Source: Myxococcaceae bacterium JPH2 | Lineage (GTDB): Bacteria > Myxococcota > Myxococcia > Myxococcales > Myxococcaceae | Direction of reading: 5' to 3' | Assembly: GCA_016458225.1 (NCBI GenBank) | Contig: JAEMGR010000005.1 | Location: forward strand, 682,001 to 746,000 | Length of the DNA stretch: 64,000 nt | Shown here: one piece after another, positions 53,888-63,044 of the stretch | How the letters are laid out: each line of letters starts with the position of its first letter | How positions within the stretch are numbered: the first letter of the stretch is position 1 | Notes under the pieces: model-generated | Database searches by the model: none | Told to the model about the DNA's origin: nothing | The model's input: the letters and a program-made list of their open reading frames with translations, nothing else | Program-made: the position numbers and the translations under genes

Positions 53888-54868
53888 ATGACGTTACGAG
53901 CGAGGGTGACGCATCTGTCAGCGGTGACGCAGCGGCGGGGCTCGCTCCGGCGGGCCTTCCAGGCGCTGTGCGAGCCGCGCCCAGGCACCCCTCCCCCCGA
54001 GGAGGAGGACCTGCACCTGAGCGAGGAGCGGGTCCGCGAGCGCACCGCCGCGCTGGAAGCCGCCAACGCCAAGCTGTCCCGCAACCTGGAGCAGCTGCAC
54101 GCCACCCAGGCGCAGCTCCTCTTCGCGGATCGCCTCATTGCCCTGGGCCGCATCGCGGCGGGCGTGGGCCACGAAATCAACAACCCGCTGGCCTTCATCC
54201 TCAGCAACCTCGAGTACATCCACCAGGAGCTCCAACAGAAGGAGCGCCTGACCGAGCAGGACCGGCAGGAAATCCTGGAGGCGCTGGCGGAGACGCGCGA
54301 CGGCGCCGAGCGCATCCGCCTCATCGTGAGGGACCTCCAAACGCTGTCGCGCGCCGAGGACGTGGGCAGCGGGCCAGCGGACGTGGGCGCGGTGGTGCGC
54401 ACGGCCGCGAAGATGGCCATGCACGAGCTGCGGCACCGCGCTCGGCTGGTCCTCGAGTGCGACGGCATGCCGCCCGTGCAGGGCAACGGCTCGCGGCTGG
54501 GACAGGTGTTCCTCAACCTGCTGCTCAACGCGGCCCAGGCCATCCCTCCGGGGCACGCCGAGCAGAACGAGGTGCGCATCGTGGCGCGCCACGGCCTGCC
54601 CGGGCAGGTACTGGTGGAGGTCAAGGACACCGGCTGCGGCATCGCGCACGAGCACCGCGAGCGCATCTTCGACCCGTTCTTCACCACCAAGCCCCTGGGC
54701 GTGGGCACCGGCCTGGGCTTGTCGGTGTGCCATGGCATCGTCACGTCCCTGGGCGGAGCATTGACGGTGGAGAGTGAGCCGGGCCGAGGCAGCACCTTCC
54801 GGGTGATGCTGCCGGTGGCCGGCGCGTTCGCTCAGCCCGCGCGCCCGCTGGTCGACGCCGTCGCCTGA
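53888..54868 (+). CDS. Sensor histidine kinase without a visible input domain
   Basis: A 326-residue cytosolic kinase. A coiled coil (about 40-80; ALEAANAKLSRNLEQLHATQ) leads to HisKA with the His in GVGHEINNPLAFI and then HATPase (NLLLNAAQA N-box, DTGCGIAHEH, GLGLSVCHGI). There is no PAS, membrane helix or receiver. It resembles the catalytic core of the 48505 hybrid kinase (both HEINNPLA) and may act with a separate sensor. No response regulator is adjacent. Confidence 0.9.
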   Translation: MTLRARVTHLSAVTQRRGSLRRAFQALCEPRPGTPPPEEEDLHLSEERVRERTAALEAANAKLSRNLEQLHATQAQLLFADRLIALGRIAAGVGHEINNPLAFILSNLEYIHQELQQKERLTEQDRQEILEALAETRDGAERIRLIVRDLQTLSRAEDVGSGPADVGAVVRTAAKMAMHELRHRARLVLECDGMPPVQGNGSRLGQVFLNLLLNAAQAIPPGHAEQNEVRIVARHGLPGQVLVEVKDTGCGIAHEHRERIFDPFFTTKPLGVGTGLGLSVCHGIVTSLGGALTVESEPGRGSTFRVMLPVAGAFAQPARPLVDAVA

Positions 54869-54932
54869 AACACCTTCCCGTGTATCGCGGTTGACGGATG
54901 CCGCCGGGACTGCGCGGACATAGGATTGTCCG

Positions 54933-56411
54933 GTGCGAGCACGGACATCCTGGGATGTATTCATCGTGGGGGGCGGAGCCAGCGGGACGCTGTTGGCCCT
55001 CCACCTGCTCAAGAGCGCCCGCGCGCCCCTGCGCGTGGCCCTGGTGGAGCGACGGCCTCGCCTGGGGCGGGGGCTCGCCTACGGCACGGACAATCCCCGT
55101 CACCTGCTGAACGTCCCCGCCGCGCGGATGAGCGCGCTGCCGGATGACCCCGAGCACTTCCTGCGCTGGGTGCGGCAGCAGACCCCCGCCACCGTGCCGG
55201 GCGCCTTCGTCGCGCGGCACCTCTTTGGCCAGTACCTGGAGGAGCTGCTGAACGAGACGCGCGCCCAGGCCGCGCCCGGCGTGGTGCTGGAGGTCCTGCC
55301 GGGCGAGGTCACCGACGTGACCGCCGAGCCGGACGGGCTGCGCTGGACGCTCAGGGATGGCACCGGGTGGACATCGCGCACGGGCGTGCTGGCGCCGGGC
55401 AATGCGCTGCCGGCGGACCTGCCCGTGCCTGACGGAGACCTGTACGCGAGCGAGCGCTACCACCGCTCGCCGTGGGCCGAGTCCTCGCTCCAGCGCATCG
55501 ACGCGCACGCGCCAGTGCTGCTCATCGGCACGGGCCTCACCATGGTGGACGCGGTGCTGTCGCTGGGCGACCAGGGCCATCAGGGACCGCTGCACGCGCT
55601 GTCTCGCCACGGCCTGCTGCCGCACGTGCACCGCCCCGTGGGCGCCCAGGCCCCCGCCCTGCCCGAGTCCCTGCGCGTGCGCGAACTCTTGCGCGCGGTG
55701 CGCCGCGAGGTGACGCCCGACGCGAGCGCGACCGCCGAGGCTCCACCGCTGCGCGTGCGCGAGGTGCTGCGCACGGTGCGCCGCGAGGTGGAGGCGGCCG
55801 GGATGGACTGGCGCGCGGTGGTGGACTCGCTGCGGCCCGTGACGATTCCGCTGTGGCAGCGGCTGGAGGCGCCGGAGCGCCGCCGCTTCCTGCGGCACCT
55901 GCGCTCGTACTGGGAGGTGCATCGCCACCGGATGGCGCCGGACGTGGGCGCGGCCATCGATGGGCTGCGGCGCGAGGGACGGCTGACGCTGCACGCGGCG
56001 CGGGTGCGCGGCTTCCAGTGGAACGGCGACGCGGTGGACGTGCGCCTGCGACAGCGAGGCACGCGCGAGGAGTCGACGCTGCGCGTGGGGCACGTGGTGA
56101 ACTGCACGGGCCCGAACTCGTCGCTGAGCGCGCGGAGCCATCCGCTGTTGCGCCACGTCGTGGACGCGGGCCTCGCGCGGGAAGACCCGCTGGGTCTGGG
56201 CCTCGTCACCGAGGCGGGCGGCGTGCTGTCCCACCCCGGGGGTGAGGACTCCGAGCGCCTCTACACCCTGGGCCCGCCGCGCCGCGGCGACCTGTGGGAG
56301 ACGACGGCCATCCCGGAGATCCGCGTGCAGGCCCGTGAGCTGGCGGAGCGCCTGCTCCAGCGACTCGCGGCGGTGGAAAGCCCGGGTGAGCCTGCTCGCC
56401 CGTCGCGCTGA
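54933..56411 (+). CDS. FAD/NAD(P)-binding oxidoreductase (YdhS-like)
   Basis: A 492-residue protein from a GTG start with AGGA 7 bp upstream. VGGGASGTLLALHLL at about 12-26 is the FAD dinucleotide fold. GRGLAYGTDNPRHLLNVPA is the signature of the FAD-NAD(P)-binding family PF13454. A second nucleotide fold is LIGTGLTMVD. Family enzymes are poorly characterised; some relatives act as monooxygenases. Between the two folds the protein has a duplicated 14-residue element (LRVRELLRAVRREV and LRVREVLRTVRREV) 26 residues apart. Confidence 0.85.
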   Translation: MRARTSWDVFIVGGGASGTLLALHLLKSARAPLRVALVERRPRLGRGLAYGTDNPRHLLNVPAARMSALPDDPEHFLRWVRQQTPATVPGAFVARHLFGQYLEELLNETRAQAAPGVVLEVLPGEVTDVTAEPDGLRWTLRDGTGWTSRTGVLAPGNALPADLPVPDGDLYASERYHRSPWAESSLQRIDAHAPVLLIGTGLTMVDAVLSLGDQGHQGPLHALSRHGLLPHVHRPVGAQAPALPESLRVRELLRAVRREVTPDASATAEAPPLRVREVLRTVRREVEAAGMDWRAVVDSLRPVTIPLWQRLEAPERRRFLRHLRSYWEVHRHRMAPDVGAAIDGLRREGRLTLHAARVRGFQWNGDAVDVRLRQRGTREESTLRVGHVVNCTGPNSSLSARSHPLLRHVVDAGLAREDPLGLGLVTEAGGVLSHPGGEDSERLYTLGPPRRGDLWETTAIPEIRVQARELAERLLQRLAAVESPGEPARPSR

Positions 56412-56530
56412 CAGCCGCATTTTCCACGACGAGCGAAACGGGCCACCACGCCAGGTGGCCAGGACGCAAGGGAAGTCCTCGGGCGGGGAGTTTCGTGCGA
56501 ACCTCGGGGCCCCCTCCCGGAGTTCCCCGC

Positions 56531-57823
56531 ATGTCCCTGCAACACCCCCTCCGCGCCGTGACCGGAGGTGTGCTCATCATCGCCATCGCGAGCCTCGGGG
56601 CGCTCGCGTCCTGGAGGCTGCGCATCACACCGCTCGCGGAGCGGCTCGTGCGCGACACGAACGCGCTGGTGGACGCGGAGCACCCGAGGCCCTCGCACGT
56701 CACGCCCGCGCTGCCCGGGAGCTTCGCCGCGGCCGTGGCCCCGCTCCTGCCCGAGCTGGCCCGTGTCTATGAGAAGGCGAAGTCGCTCAACGAGGAGCAG
56801 CGCTCGCGGTGCGAGGCCGTGGCGGATGGAACGGCATCGCTCGCCGCGTTGCCCGCCGAGTGCCGTGAAGCCCTGGAGCGACACCGGCCGCTGATGCAGC
56901 GCGTGCTGGAGGCCACGCACGCCGACCAGGGCGGACTGCCCGAGGAACTCTGGCTTCAGCCCGTGCAGAACGACCGGCTCCCGGACCAGGAGCCCGTCAT
57001 CCTGTTCCAGATGGTGCGGCACGCGGCGCTGGAGGCGCGGTTCCAGCTCGCTGACGGCCATGTCGAGGCGGCCGTGGACACGTGCCTGGACGCGCTCGCG
57101 CTCAGCCGGGAGCTCGCCCTGGGCGGACTCATTGGACAGATGATCTCCGTGAACGGCTACCGCGTGGCGTATCGCGCGTGCGCGGACGCGATTGATGCGG
57201 CCCCCGCGCGGCGCAAGCGACAGGCCGCCGCGCAGCTCGTGCGGCTGGGCGAGGGCTTCCCGCCGCTGTCCCTCACGCTCCGGCAGGAGTCGGTCATCCT
57301 CCAGTTCTCCGAGTTCCGAGGGCTGATGCCCGACGAGCTGGTGGAGACGATGGAGCCCTCGGCGCGAGACCTGCTCAACCCGGCGAAGCCCCTGGCGGAG
57401 GATGAGCGGAGCGCGGGCTGGCAGTGGCCGCTGCGGCGGCAAGTGGCCTGGCACCACGAGGTGGAAGGCTTCGGGAAGCTGGAGGCCATCGCGGACCTCC
57501 CGCCGACAGCGCGACGCAAGGCCTTCGCCATCCTGGAGACGCGAGAGAACGCCGCGTGGCTTCAGGTGGGGCGCCCCTCGGTGGGTCAGTATGGCCAGTA
57601 CGCGGACAGGCTGGACCTGCGTCGGCTCCGCAATGATGCGCTCATCGCGCTGGCCGAAGTGGACGCGACGCGCGCCGAGACGGGCCAGTGGCCCCGCGAG
57701 CTGCCCAACGGCGTGTCCTCGCTCATCATGGAGCCCGTGGGTCCCAACGAGCTGGTGCTCAAGCCGTGCGGCACCAGCCTGGCCGAGTACGCGCTGCACG
57801 CCACGGCGGACACGCAGCCCTGA
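56531..57823 (+). CDS. Membrane-anchored protein of unknown function
   Basis: I do not recognise this 430-residue protein. It has an N-terminal membrane helix (about 9-29; VTGGVLIIAIASLGALASW) and a mostly helical exported part (LARVYEKAKSLNEEQRSRC, AAVDTCLDALALSRELALGG). Similar hypothetical proteins with this helix and a helical, TPR-like body occur in myxobacteria. ATG 56531 fits the membrane segment. It converges with the hydratase gene. Confidence 0.65.
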   Translation: MSLQHPLRAVTGGVLIIAIASLGALASWRLRITPLAERLVRDTNALVDAEHPRPSHVTPALPGSFAAAVAPLLPELARVYEKAKSLNEEQRSRCEAVADGTASLAALPAECREALERHRPLMQRVLEATHADQGGLPEELWLQPVQNDRLPDQEPVILFQMVRHAALEARFQLADGHVEAAVDTCLDALALSRELALGGLIGQMISVNGYRVAYRACADAIDAAPARRKRQAAAQLVRLGEGFPPLSLTLRQESVILQFSEFRGLMPDELVETMEPSARDLLNPAKPLAEDERSAGWQWPLRRQVAWHHEVEGFGKLEAIADLPPTARRKAFAILETRENAAWLQVGRPSVGQYGQYADRLDLRRLRNDALIALAEVDATRAETGQWPRELPNGVSSLIMEPVGPNELVLKPCGTSLAEYALHATADTQP

Positions 57824-57833
57824 CGTGACGGGG

Positions 57834-58625
57834 CTACTCCGTCGCGGACACTTCCACGTCGCCGAGTCCGTCCACGGTGAGGCGCACGTGGTCTCCGGGC
57901 TTGAGCATGTGGGCCACGGTGGCGGCGCCGGACAGCACGATGCTTCCCGCGGGCAGTCCCTCGCCGCGCTCCGCGAGCAGCGCGCACAACTGCACCACGG
58001 ACAGCACCGGGTCTCCCGAGATGGCGTCCGAGCGGGCCGACTGCACCACCTGCCCGTTGACGGCCATGCGCATGTCCAACCGCGCCACGTCCAGCTCGCG
58101 AGGCGGACGCTCCAGCGTGCCGAGCACGAACAGCGACGACGATGAGTTGTCCGCCACCACGTCCGGAAGGCTGAAGTACTTGAAGTCGATGTAGCGCGAG
58201 TCGAGCACCTCCATCGCCGCGAACACCGAGCCGCACGCGTCCAGCGCCTCCTCGCGCGTGATGGTTCCGCGCAGTGGGCGCGCGATGCGGAAGGCGATCT
58301 CCGGCTCAATCTTCGGGTGGATGCCCGCGCCCACGCGGATGACGCCGCCCGCGGGAATCTGCATCACATCCGTGAGCACGCCGTAGACAGGCGACTCCAG
58401 GTTCATCTGCTTGCGCTTGGCCTCGGAGGTGAGGCCCATCTTGAGGCCCACCACGCGCTCGCCGCGCGACAGCCGCATCCGGATGCCCTCGGCCTGCACC
58501 GAGTACGCGAGCGGCAGGGCCAGCTCCGGGAGCAGCGAGCGGGTCAGCGGTGGAATCTCGCGCCGCTCCAGTCGCGCCGCATCCAGAACCTTCGCCATCG
58601 CCACCGCGTCCACGCTCATGTGCAT
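57834..58625 (-). CDS. 2-keto-4-pentenoate hydratase / 2-oxo-3-hexenedioate decarboxylase family protein
   Basis: A 263-residue FAH-superfamily enzyme. GLKMGLTSEAKRKQM, IHPKIEPEIAF (metal-binding Glu pair), VFAAMEVLDSRY and VADNSSSS are the family signatures, the metal site lying in EPEIAF. Beside the kynurenine genes, it probably acts after 2-aminomuconate deaminase, decarboxylating 4-oxalocrotonate (2-oxo-3-hexenedioate) or hydrating 2-oxopent-4-enoate; the sequence alone cannot decide. GGAAGG 8 bp ahead supports ATG 58625, though ATG 58652 is possible. It is on the opposite strand from the other pathway genes. Confidence 0.87.
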   Translation of the reverse strand: MHMSVDAVAMAKVLDAARLERREIPPLTRSLLPELALPLAYSVQAEGIRMRLSRGERVVGLKMGLTSEAKRKQMNLESPVYGVLTDVMQIPAGGVIRVGAGIHPKIEPEIAFRIARPLRGTITREEALDACGSVFAAMEVLDSRYIDFKYFSLPDVVADNSSSSLFVLGTLERPPRELDVARLDMRMAVNGQVVQSARSDAISGDPVLSVVQLCALLAERGEGLPAGSIVLSGAATVAHMLKPGDHVRLTVDGLGDVEVSATE

Positions 58626-58869
58626 CGCCTGCCCTTCCTCGTCGGAATCCATCGCGCCGTCCAAGCCTCCCGGACAGCGGGGCGCGAGCTTCTGGCAGCC
58701 TCCACCCTCGCGCAAGCACACCGTGCGCGCGACGTTCGCGGGTGGTGCCTTGGATTCAGGTGAGAACCCAGCACGGAATGTCTCATCCACCCTACCTCAC
58801 ATGTCGGATCCCCATGCTATCGCCCACAGTATGGATATGATGATGGGCGTCGAGGGGAATGGGAGTCAC

Positions 58870-59424
58870 ATGGAACGCAAGCCCGCCACCTACGCGGACC
58901 TGGAAGCACTTCCAGACCACGTGGTCGGTGAGTTGATCGACGGAACGCTGTACGCGAGCCCGAGGCCCGCGTCGCCGCATTCGTTCGCGACCTCTCATCT
59001 CTGCGTGTCCCTCGGCAGCCCGTTCGATCAGGGGCGCGGCGGCCCTGGTGGCTGGCACATCTTGTTCGAGCCCGAGCTTCACCTGGACGACGATGTGCTC
59101 GTGCCGGACCTCGCGGGATGGCGGCGTGAGCGCATGCCTCGCGTGCCCCGCGTCGCCGCGTTCCAACTCGCCCCGGACTGGGTCTGTGAGGTGCGCTCTC
59201 CCTCCACGGCCGTGCTGGACCGTCACGTCAAGCTGCCCATCTACGCGCGTGCGGGCGTCACGCATGTGTGGCTCGTCGATCCCGATGCGCGACTGCTGGA
59301 GGTCTTTCGCCTCGACGCGGGGCACTACGTCCTGGTGAGCACCCACGCGGGCTCCGACGCCGTGCGCGCGGAGCCTTTCGATGCGGTGGCGCTGGAGCTT
59401 TCGTTCCTCTGGAGCGCGGAGTAG
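58870..59424 (+). CDS. Uma2-family (DUF820) PD-(D/E)XK nuclease-like protein
   Basis: A 184-residue protein: MERKPATYADLEALPDHVVGE at the start, ELIDGTLYASPRP, then VLVPDLAGW (the Asp of the PD motif) and WVCEVRSPST (ExK-like, here Glu with Arg), then YARAGVTHVWLVDPDARLLEVF. This is the standard Uma2 order. These genes spread widely in bacteria with large genomes and have no settled role. GGGAG lies 4 bp before the ATG; in-frame ATGs at 58801 and 58831 are possible. It sits inside the kynurenine locus with no obvious link. Confidence 0.83.
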   Translation: MERKPATYADLEALPDHVVGELIDGTLYASPRPASPHSFATSHLCVSLGSPFDQGRGGPGGWHILFEPELHLDDDVLVPDLAGWRRERMPRVPRVAAFQLAPDWVCEVRSPSTAVLDRHVKLPIYARAGVTHVWLVDPDARLLEVFRLDAGHYVLVSTHAGSDAVRAEPFDAVALELSFLWSAE

Positions 59425-59608
59425 CGGGCAGGCGACAGCGCATACCGGAAGCTCCTCGGCGGACCGTCGTATCGCTGGTGACAGATGAGTGAGCGGCGTA
59501 CATTGCGCCGCGCTTCGCACAGCTGGCTGCGAGCCTCGCCCCGGACACTTCGGGGAAGCGGGCCCGCGTCATCGCATCGCGCGGCGCGTCACGACGGAGG
59601 GCTCGGCC

Positions 59609-61051
59609 TTGGAGAAGGTGCTCAACTACATCGGTGGGGAGCTGGTGCCCGCCACGGGCGGCGGCTGGCTGGAGAAGCCCGAGCCCGCCACCGCGCGGAC
59701 CTACGCACTCGTGCCGGACTCGGATGAGGCGGACGTGCACCACGCGGTGGAGGCAGCCGCTCGGGCCTTCCCCTCCTGGTCCGCCCTCTCCGCCGCCGAG
59801 CGCTCGCGGCACCTGCGCCGACTCGCGGACACGATTCGCTCTCGCCTGGACGTGTTCTCCCGCGCGGAGTCCATCGACACCGGCAAGCCGCTGTCCGTCG
59901 CGTCCACGGTGGACATCCCGCGCAGCATCCTCAACTTCGAGTTCTTCGCGGACGCGGCCACCCAGTTCGCCAGCGAGTCGCACGCCATGGACGGCGTGGC
60001 GCTCAACTACACGCTGCGCTCGCCGCTCGGCGTGGTGGGCTGCATCTCGCCGTGGAACCTGCCGCTGTACCTGCTCACGTGGAAGATTGCCCCCGCGCTC
60101 GCGGCGGGAAACTGCGTGGTGGCCAAGCCGTCCGAAGTCACGCCCATGACGGCGTTCCTCCTCGCCCAGGCGTGCCGTGACGCGGGCCTGCCGCCCGGCG
60201 TGCTCAACCTCGTGCACGGCCTCGGTCCCAAGGTCGGCGCGGCCATGAGCGTCCATCCGGACATCCGCGCCATCTCGTTCACCGGCAGCACGCGCACCGG
60301 CGCGGAGATTGCGCGCGTGGCCGCGCCCGCCTTCAAGAAGCTGTCGCTGGAGATGGGCGGGAAGAACCCCAACGTCCTCTTCGCGGACTGCGACTTCGAC
60401 GAGGCGCTGGCCACCACTGTGCGCTCGTCCTTCGCCAACCAGGGACAGATTTGCCTCTGCGGTCCGCGCATCTTCGTGGAGCGCCCGTTGTACGCGCGCT
60501 TCCGGGACGCGCTCGTGGAGCGCACGCGCTCGCTGCGCGTCGGTGACCCGCTAGAGTCCACCACCGACCAGGGCGCGCTGGTGTCGCAGCAGCACTTCGA
60601 CAAGGTGCTCGGCTACGTGGCGCTCGCGAAGCAGGAGGGCGGCCGCATCCTCACGGGCGGTCAGCGCGCGAAGGTGGAGGGCCGCTGCCACGACGGCTGG
60701 TTCGTGGAGCCCACGCTGGTGGAAGGCCTGGACGCCGCGTGCCGCACCAACCAGGAAGAGATTTTCGGGCCGGTGGCCACCCTCATGCCCTTCGACTCGG
60801 AGGAGGAGGTGCTCGCGTGGGCCAACTCCACCCGCTATGGCCTCGCTGGCAGCGTGTGGACGAAGGACCTGTCACGCGCGCACCGCTTCGCCGCGGGCCT
60901 GCACAGCGGCATCGTCTGGGTGAACACCTGGATGCTGCGCGACCTGCGCACGCCGTTCGGTGGCGTGAAGGAGTCGGGCGTGGGCCGCGAGGGTGGCTGG
61001 GACGCGCTGCGCTTCTTCACCGAGCCCAAGAACGTCTGCATCAAGCTGTGA
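59609..61051 (+). CDS. 2-aminomuconate-6-semialdehyde dehydrogenase
   Basis: A 480-residue aldehyde dehydrogenase from a TTG start with GGAGGG 8 bp upstream; the frame extends further back but without homologous sequence. ISPWNLPLYLLTWKIAPAL is the cofactor region, FTGSTRTG the Rossmann turn, LEMGGKNP contains the general-base Glu, and GQICLCG contains nucleophile Cys282. The LPLYLL and ICLCGPRI pattern is typical of the ALDH8A1/AmnC/NbaE group. It oxidises 2-aminomuconate semialdehyde with NAD+ to 2-aminomuconate. It is the first gene of a run of coupled kynurenine-pathway genes. Confidence 0.9.
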   Translation: MEKVLNYIGGELVPATGGGWLEKPEPATARTYALVPDSDEADVHHAVEAAARAFPSWSALSAAERSRHLRRLADTIRSRLDVFSRAESIDTGKPLSVASTVDIPRSILNFEFFADAATQFASESHAMDGVALNYTLRSPLGVVGCISPWNLPLYLLTWKIAPALAAGNCVVAKPSEVTPMTAFLLAQACRDAGLPPGVLNLVHGLGPKVGAAMSVHPDIRAISFTGSTRTGAEIARVAAPAFKKLSLEMGGKNPNVLFADCDFDEALATTVRSSFANQGQICLCGPRIFVERPLYARFRDALVERTRSLRVGDPLESTTDQGALVSQQHFDKVLGYVALAKQEGGRILTGGQRAKVEGRCHDGWFVEPTLVEGLDAACRTNQEEIFGPVATLMPFDSEEEVLAWANSTRYGLAGSVWTKDLSRAHRFAAGLHSGIVWVNTWMLRDLRTPFGGVKESGVGREGGWDALRFFTEPKNVCIKL

Positions 61052-61073
61052 GTTCGTTCCCCTGGAGACATGC

Positions 61074-61502
61074 GTGAGCACCCGCGAGCGAGTCGACTCG
61101 TCCAAGGCCCCGGAACCGGTGGGCCTCTATCCCCATGCGCGGCGCGTGGGCAACCTGCTGTTCCTCTCCGGCGTCGGCCCGCGCGAGCGCGGCAGCAAGA
61201 AGATCCCCGGCGTGGAGCTGGATGCAGAGGGCAACATCACCTCGTATGACATCGAGACGCAGTGCCACTCGGTGTTCCGCAACGTGCGCTACATCCTGGA
61301 GGACGCGGGCTCGTCGTGGGACCGGCTGGTGGACGTGACGGTGTACCTCACCGACATGAAGAAGGACTTCCCCACCTACAACCGCCTGTGGGCCGAGTAC
61401 TTCAAGGACGCGCAGCCCTGCCGCACCACGCTCGAGATCAATCGGCTGCCCACGCCCATCGCCATCGAGCTCAAGTGCATCGCCACCCTCGGAGATGAAT
61501 GA
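61074..61502 (+). CDS. RidA-family 2-aminomuconate deaminase
   Basis: A 142-residue RidA/YjgF-type protein from a GTG with GGAG 7 bp upstream. [46 protein letters not shown] and [21 protein letters not shown] are the family blocks. In this position it should hydrolyse 2-aminomuconate to 4-oxalocrotonate and ammonia, as for AmnD/NbaF-type deaminases of nitrobenzoate and tryptophan degraders. General RidA enamine hydrolysis is the alternative. Its stop lies just before the dioxygenase start. Confidence 0.88.
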   Translation: MSTRERVDSSKAPEPVGLYPHARRVGNLLFLSGVGPRERGSKKIPGVELDAEGNITSYDIETQCHSVFRNVRYILEDAGSSWDRLVDVTVYLTDMKKDFPTYNRLWAEYFKDAQPCRTTLEINRLPTPIAIELKCIATLGDE

Positions 61503-61503
61503 C

Positions 61504-62031
61504 ATGGGACGCCTGACGCCCATCAACTTCAAGAAGTGGATCGACGAGCACCGCCACCTGCTCAAGCCCCCCGTGGGCAATCAGCAGGTGTGGGCGGACC
61601 GCGAGTTCATGGTCACCGTGGTGGGCGGCCCCAACGCGCGCACGGACTTCCACATCAACGAGGGCGAGGAGTTCTTCTACCAACTGGAGGGAGACATCAC
61701 CCTGCGCGTCATCGACGAGGGCGAGGTCCGCGACATCCCCATCCAGGAGGGCGACATCTTCCTGTTGCCGCCCAAGGTGCCGCACTCGCCGCAGCGTCCG
61801 CCGGGCACGGTGGGGCTGGTGCTGGAGCGGCGCCGGCAACCGCAGGAGCTGGATGGCTTCCTGTGGCGCTGCCCCCAGTGCGGCACCACGCTCTATGAAG
61901 AGTACCTCCACGTCACCAACCTGGTGACGCAGCTGCCGCCCATCTTCCAGCGCTTCTACGGCAACCCCGAGCACTGCACCTGCAAGCAGTGCGGGACGCG
62001 CGTCACCCAGGCGAACAAGCCGGCGAAATGA
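61504..62031 (+). CDS. nbaC: 3-hydroxyanthranilate 3,4-dioxygenase
   Basis: A 175-residue cupin dioxygenase opening the ring of 3-hydroxyanthranilate to 2-amino-3-carboxymuconate semialdehyde. Counting from ATG 61504, the Fe ligands are His50 (FHINEGEE), Glu56 and His94 (KVPHSPQR). The second rubredoxin-like metal site typical of bacterial enzymes has Cys123, Cys126, Cys160 and Cys163 (CPQC and CKQC). ATG 61495 would overlap the deaminase gene but touches its own GGAG; ATG 61504 has that GGAG at 9 bp, so I prefer it. It overlaps the next gene by 4 bp. Confidence 0.95.
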   Translation: MGRLTPINFKKWIDEHRHLLKPPVGNQQVWADREFMVTVVGGPNARTDFHINEGEEFFYQLEGDITLRVIDEGEVRDIPIQEGDIFLLPPKVPHSPQRPPGTVGLVLERRRQPQELDGFLWRCPQCGTTLYEEYLHVTNLVTQLPPIFQRFYGNPEHCTCKQCGTRVTQANKPAK

Positions 62032-63044
62032 AGATCGACATCCACACGCACATCCTCCCGGCGGAGCTGCCGCGCTTCGCCGAGCGCTACGGCTATGGCG
62101 GCTTCATCACCCTGGACCACCACCAGCCGTGCCGCGCGCGGATGCTGCGCGACGACGGGAAGTTCTTCCGCGAAATCGAGAGCAACTGCTGGGACCCGGT
62201 GAAGCGCATCGAGGAGTGCGACGCCATCGGCGTGCACGTGCAGGCGCTCTCCACCATCCCGGTGATGTTCAGCTACTGGACCAAGCCCGAGCACGGCGAG
62301 GACCTGGCGCGCTTCCTCAATGACCACCTGGCCTCGGTGGTGCGCGCGCACCCCAAGCGCTTCGTGGGACTGGGCACCGTGCCGCTCCAGTCACCCGAGC
62401 GCGCGGTGCGCGAGCTGGAGCGCTGCGTGCGCGAGCTGGGCTTCGTGGGCGTGCAGATTGGCAGCCACGTCAACGACATGAACCTGAGCGACCCGGCCCT
62501 CTTCCCGTTCTTCCAAGCGGCGAGCGAGCTGGGCGCGTCCATCTTCGTGCACCCCTGGGACATGATGGGCGAGGCGAAGATGCAGAAGTACTGGCTGCCC
62601 TGGCTGGTGGGCATGCCCGCCGAGGTGTCGCTGGCCATCTGCTCGCTCATCTTCGGCGGCGTCATGGAGCGACTGCCCAAGCTGCGGCTCGCGTTCGCGC
62701 ACGGCGGCGGCTCGTTCCCCGGGACGCTGGGCCGCATCCAGCACGGCTTCGAGGCGCGGCCGGACCTCGTGGCCGTGGACAACCCGGTGCCGCCGCGCGA
62801 GTACCTGGGCCGCTTCTGGGTGGACTCGCTGGTGCATGACGCGGACACGCTGCGCGGCATCGTGAAGCTGTTCGGCCCCGACAAGGTGGCGCTGGGCAGC
62901 GACTATCCCTTCCCCCTGGGCGAGGAGCGGCCTGGGACCCTGATTGAATCGCTGACCGAGCTGTCGCCCGCCGCGCGCGAGGGCCTGCTCTGGAAGAACG
63001 CCCTGGCGTGGCTGGGACGCTCGCGCGAGGACTTCGCACCATGA
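62028..63044 (+). CDS. nbaD: 2-amino-3-carboxymuconate-6-semialdehyde decarboxylase (ACMSD)
   Basis: A 338-residue amidohydrolase-fold decarboxylase. Zn ligands are recognisable: His6 and His8 in [10 protein letters not shown], the His of [10 protein letters not shown], the catalytic His of FAHGGGSFP, and the Asp of [21 protein letters not shown] and [12 protein letters not shown] also match ACMSD. It removes CO2 from the dioxygenase product, diverting carbon away from quinolinate and NAD synthesis into catabolism. Both its start and stop lie in ATGA overlaps. Confidence 0.94.
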   Translation: MKIDIHTHILPAELPRFAERYGYGGFITLDHHQPCRARMLRDDGKFFREIESNCWDPVKRIEECDAIGVHVQALSTIPVMFSYWTKPEHGEDLARFLNDHLASVVRAHPKRFVGLGTVPLQSPERAVRELERCVRELGFVGVQIGSHVNDMNLSDPALFPFFQAASELGASIFVHPWDMMGEAKMQKYWLPWLVGMPAEVSLAICSLIFGGVMERLPKLRLAFAHGGGSFPGTLGRIQHGFEARPDLVAVDNPVPPREYLGRFWVDSLVHDADTLRGIVKLFGPDKVALGSDYPFPLGEERPGTLIESLTELSPAAREGLLWKNALAWLGRSREDFAP

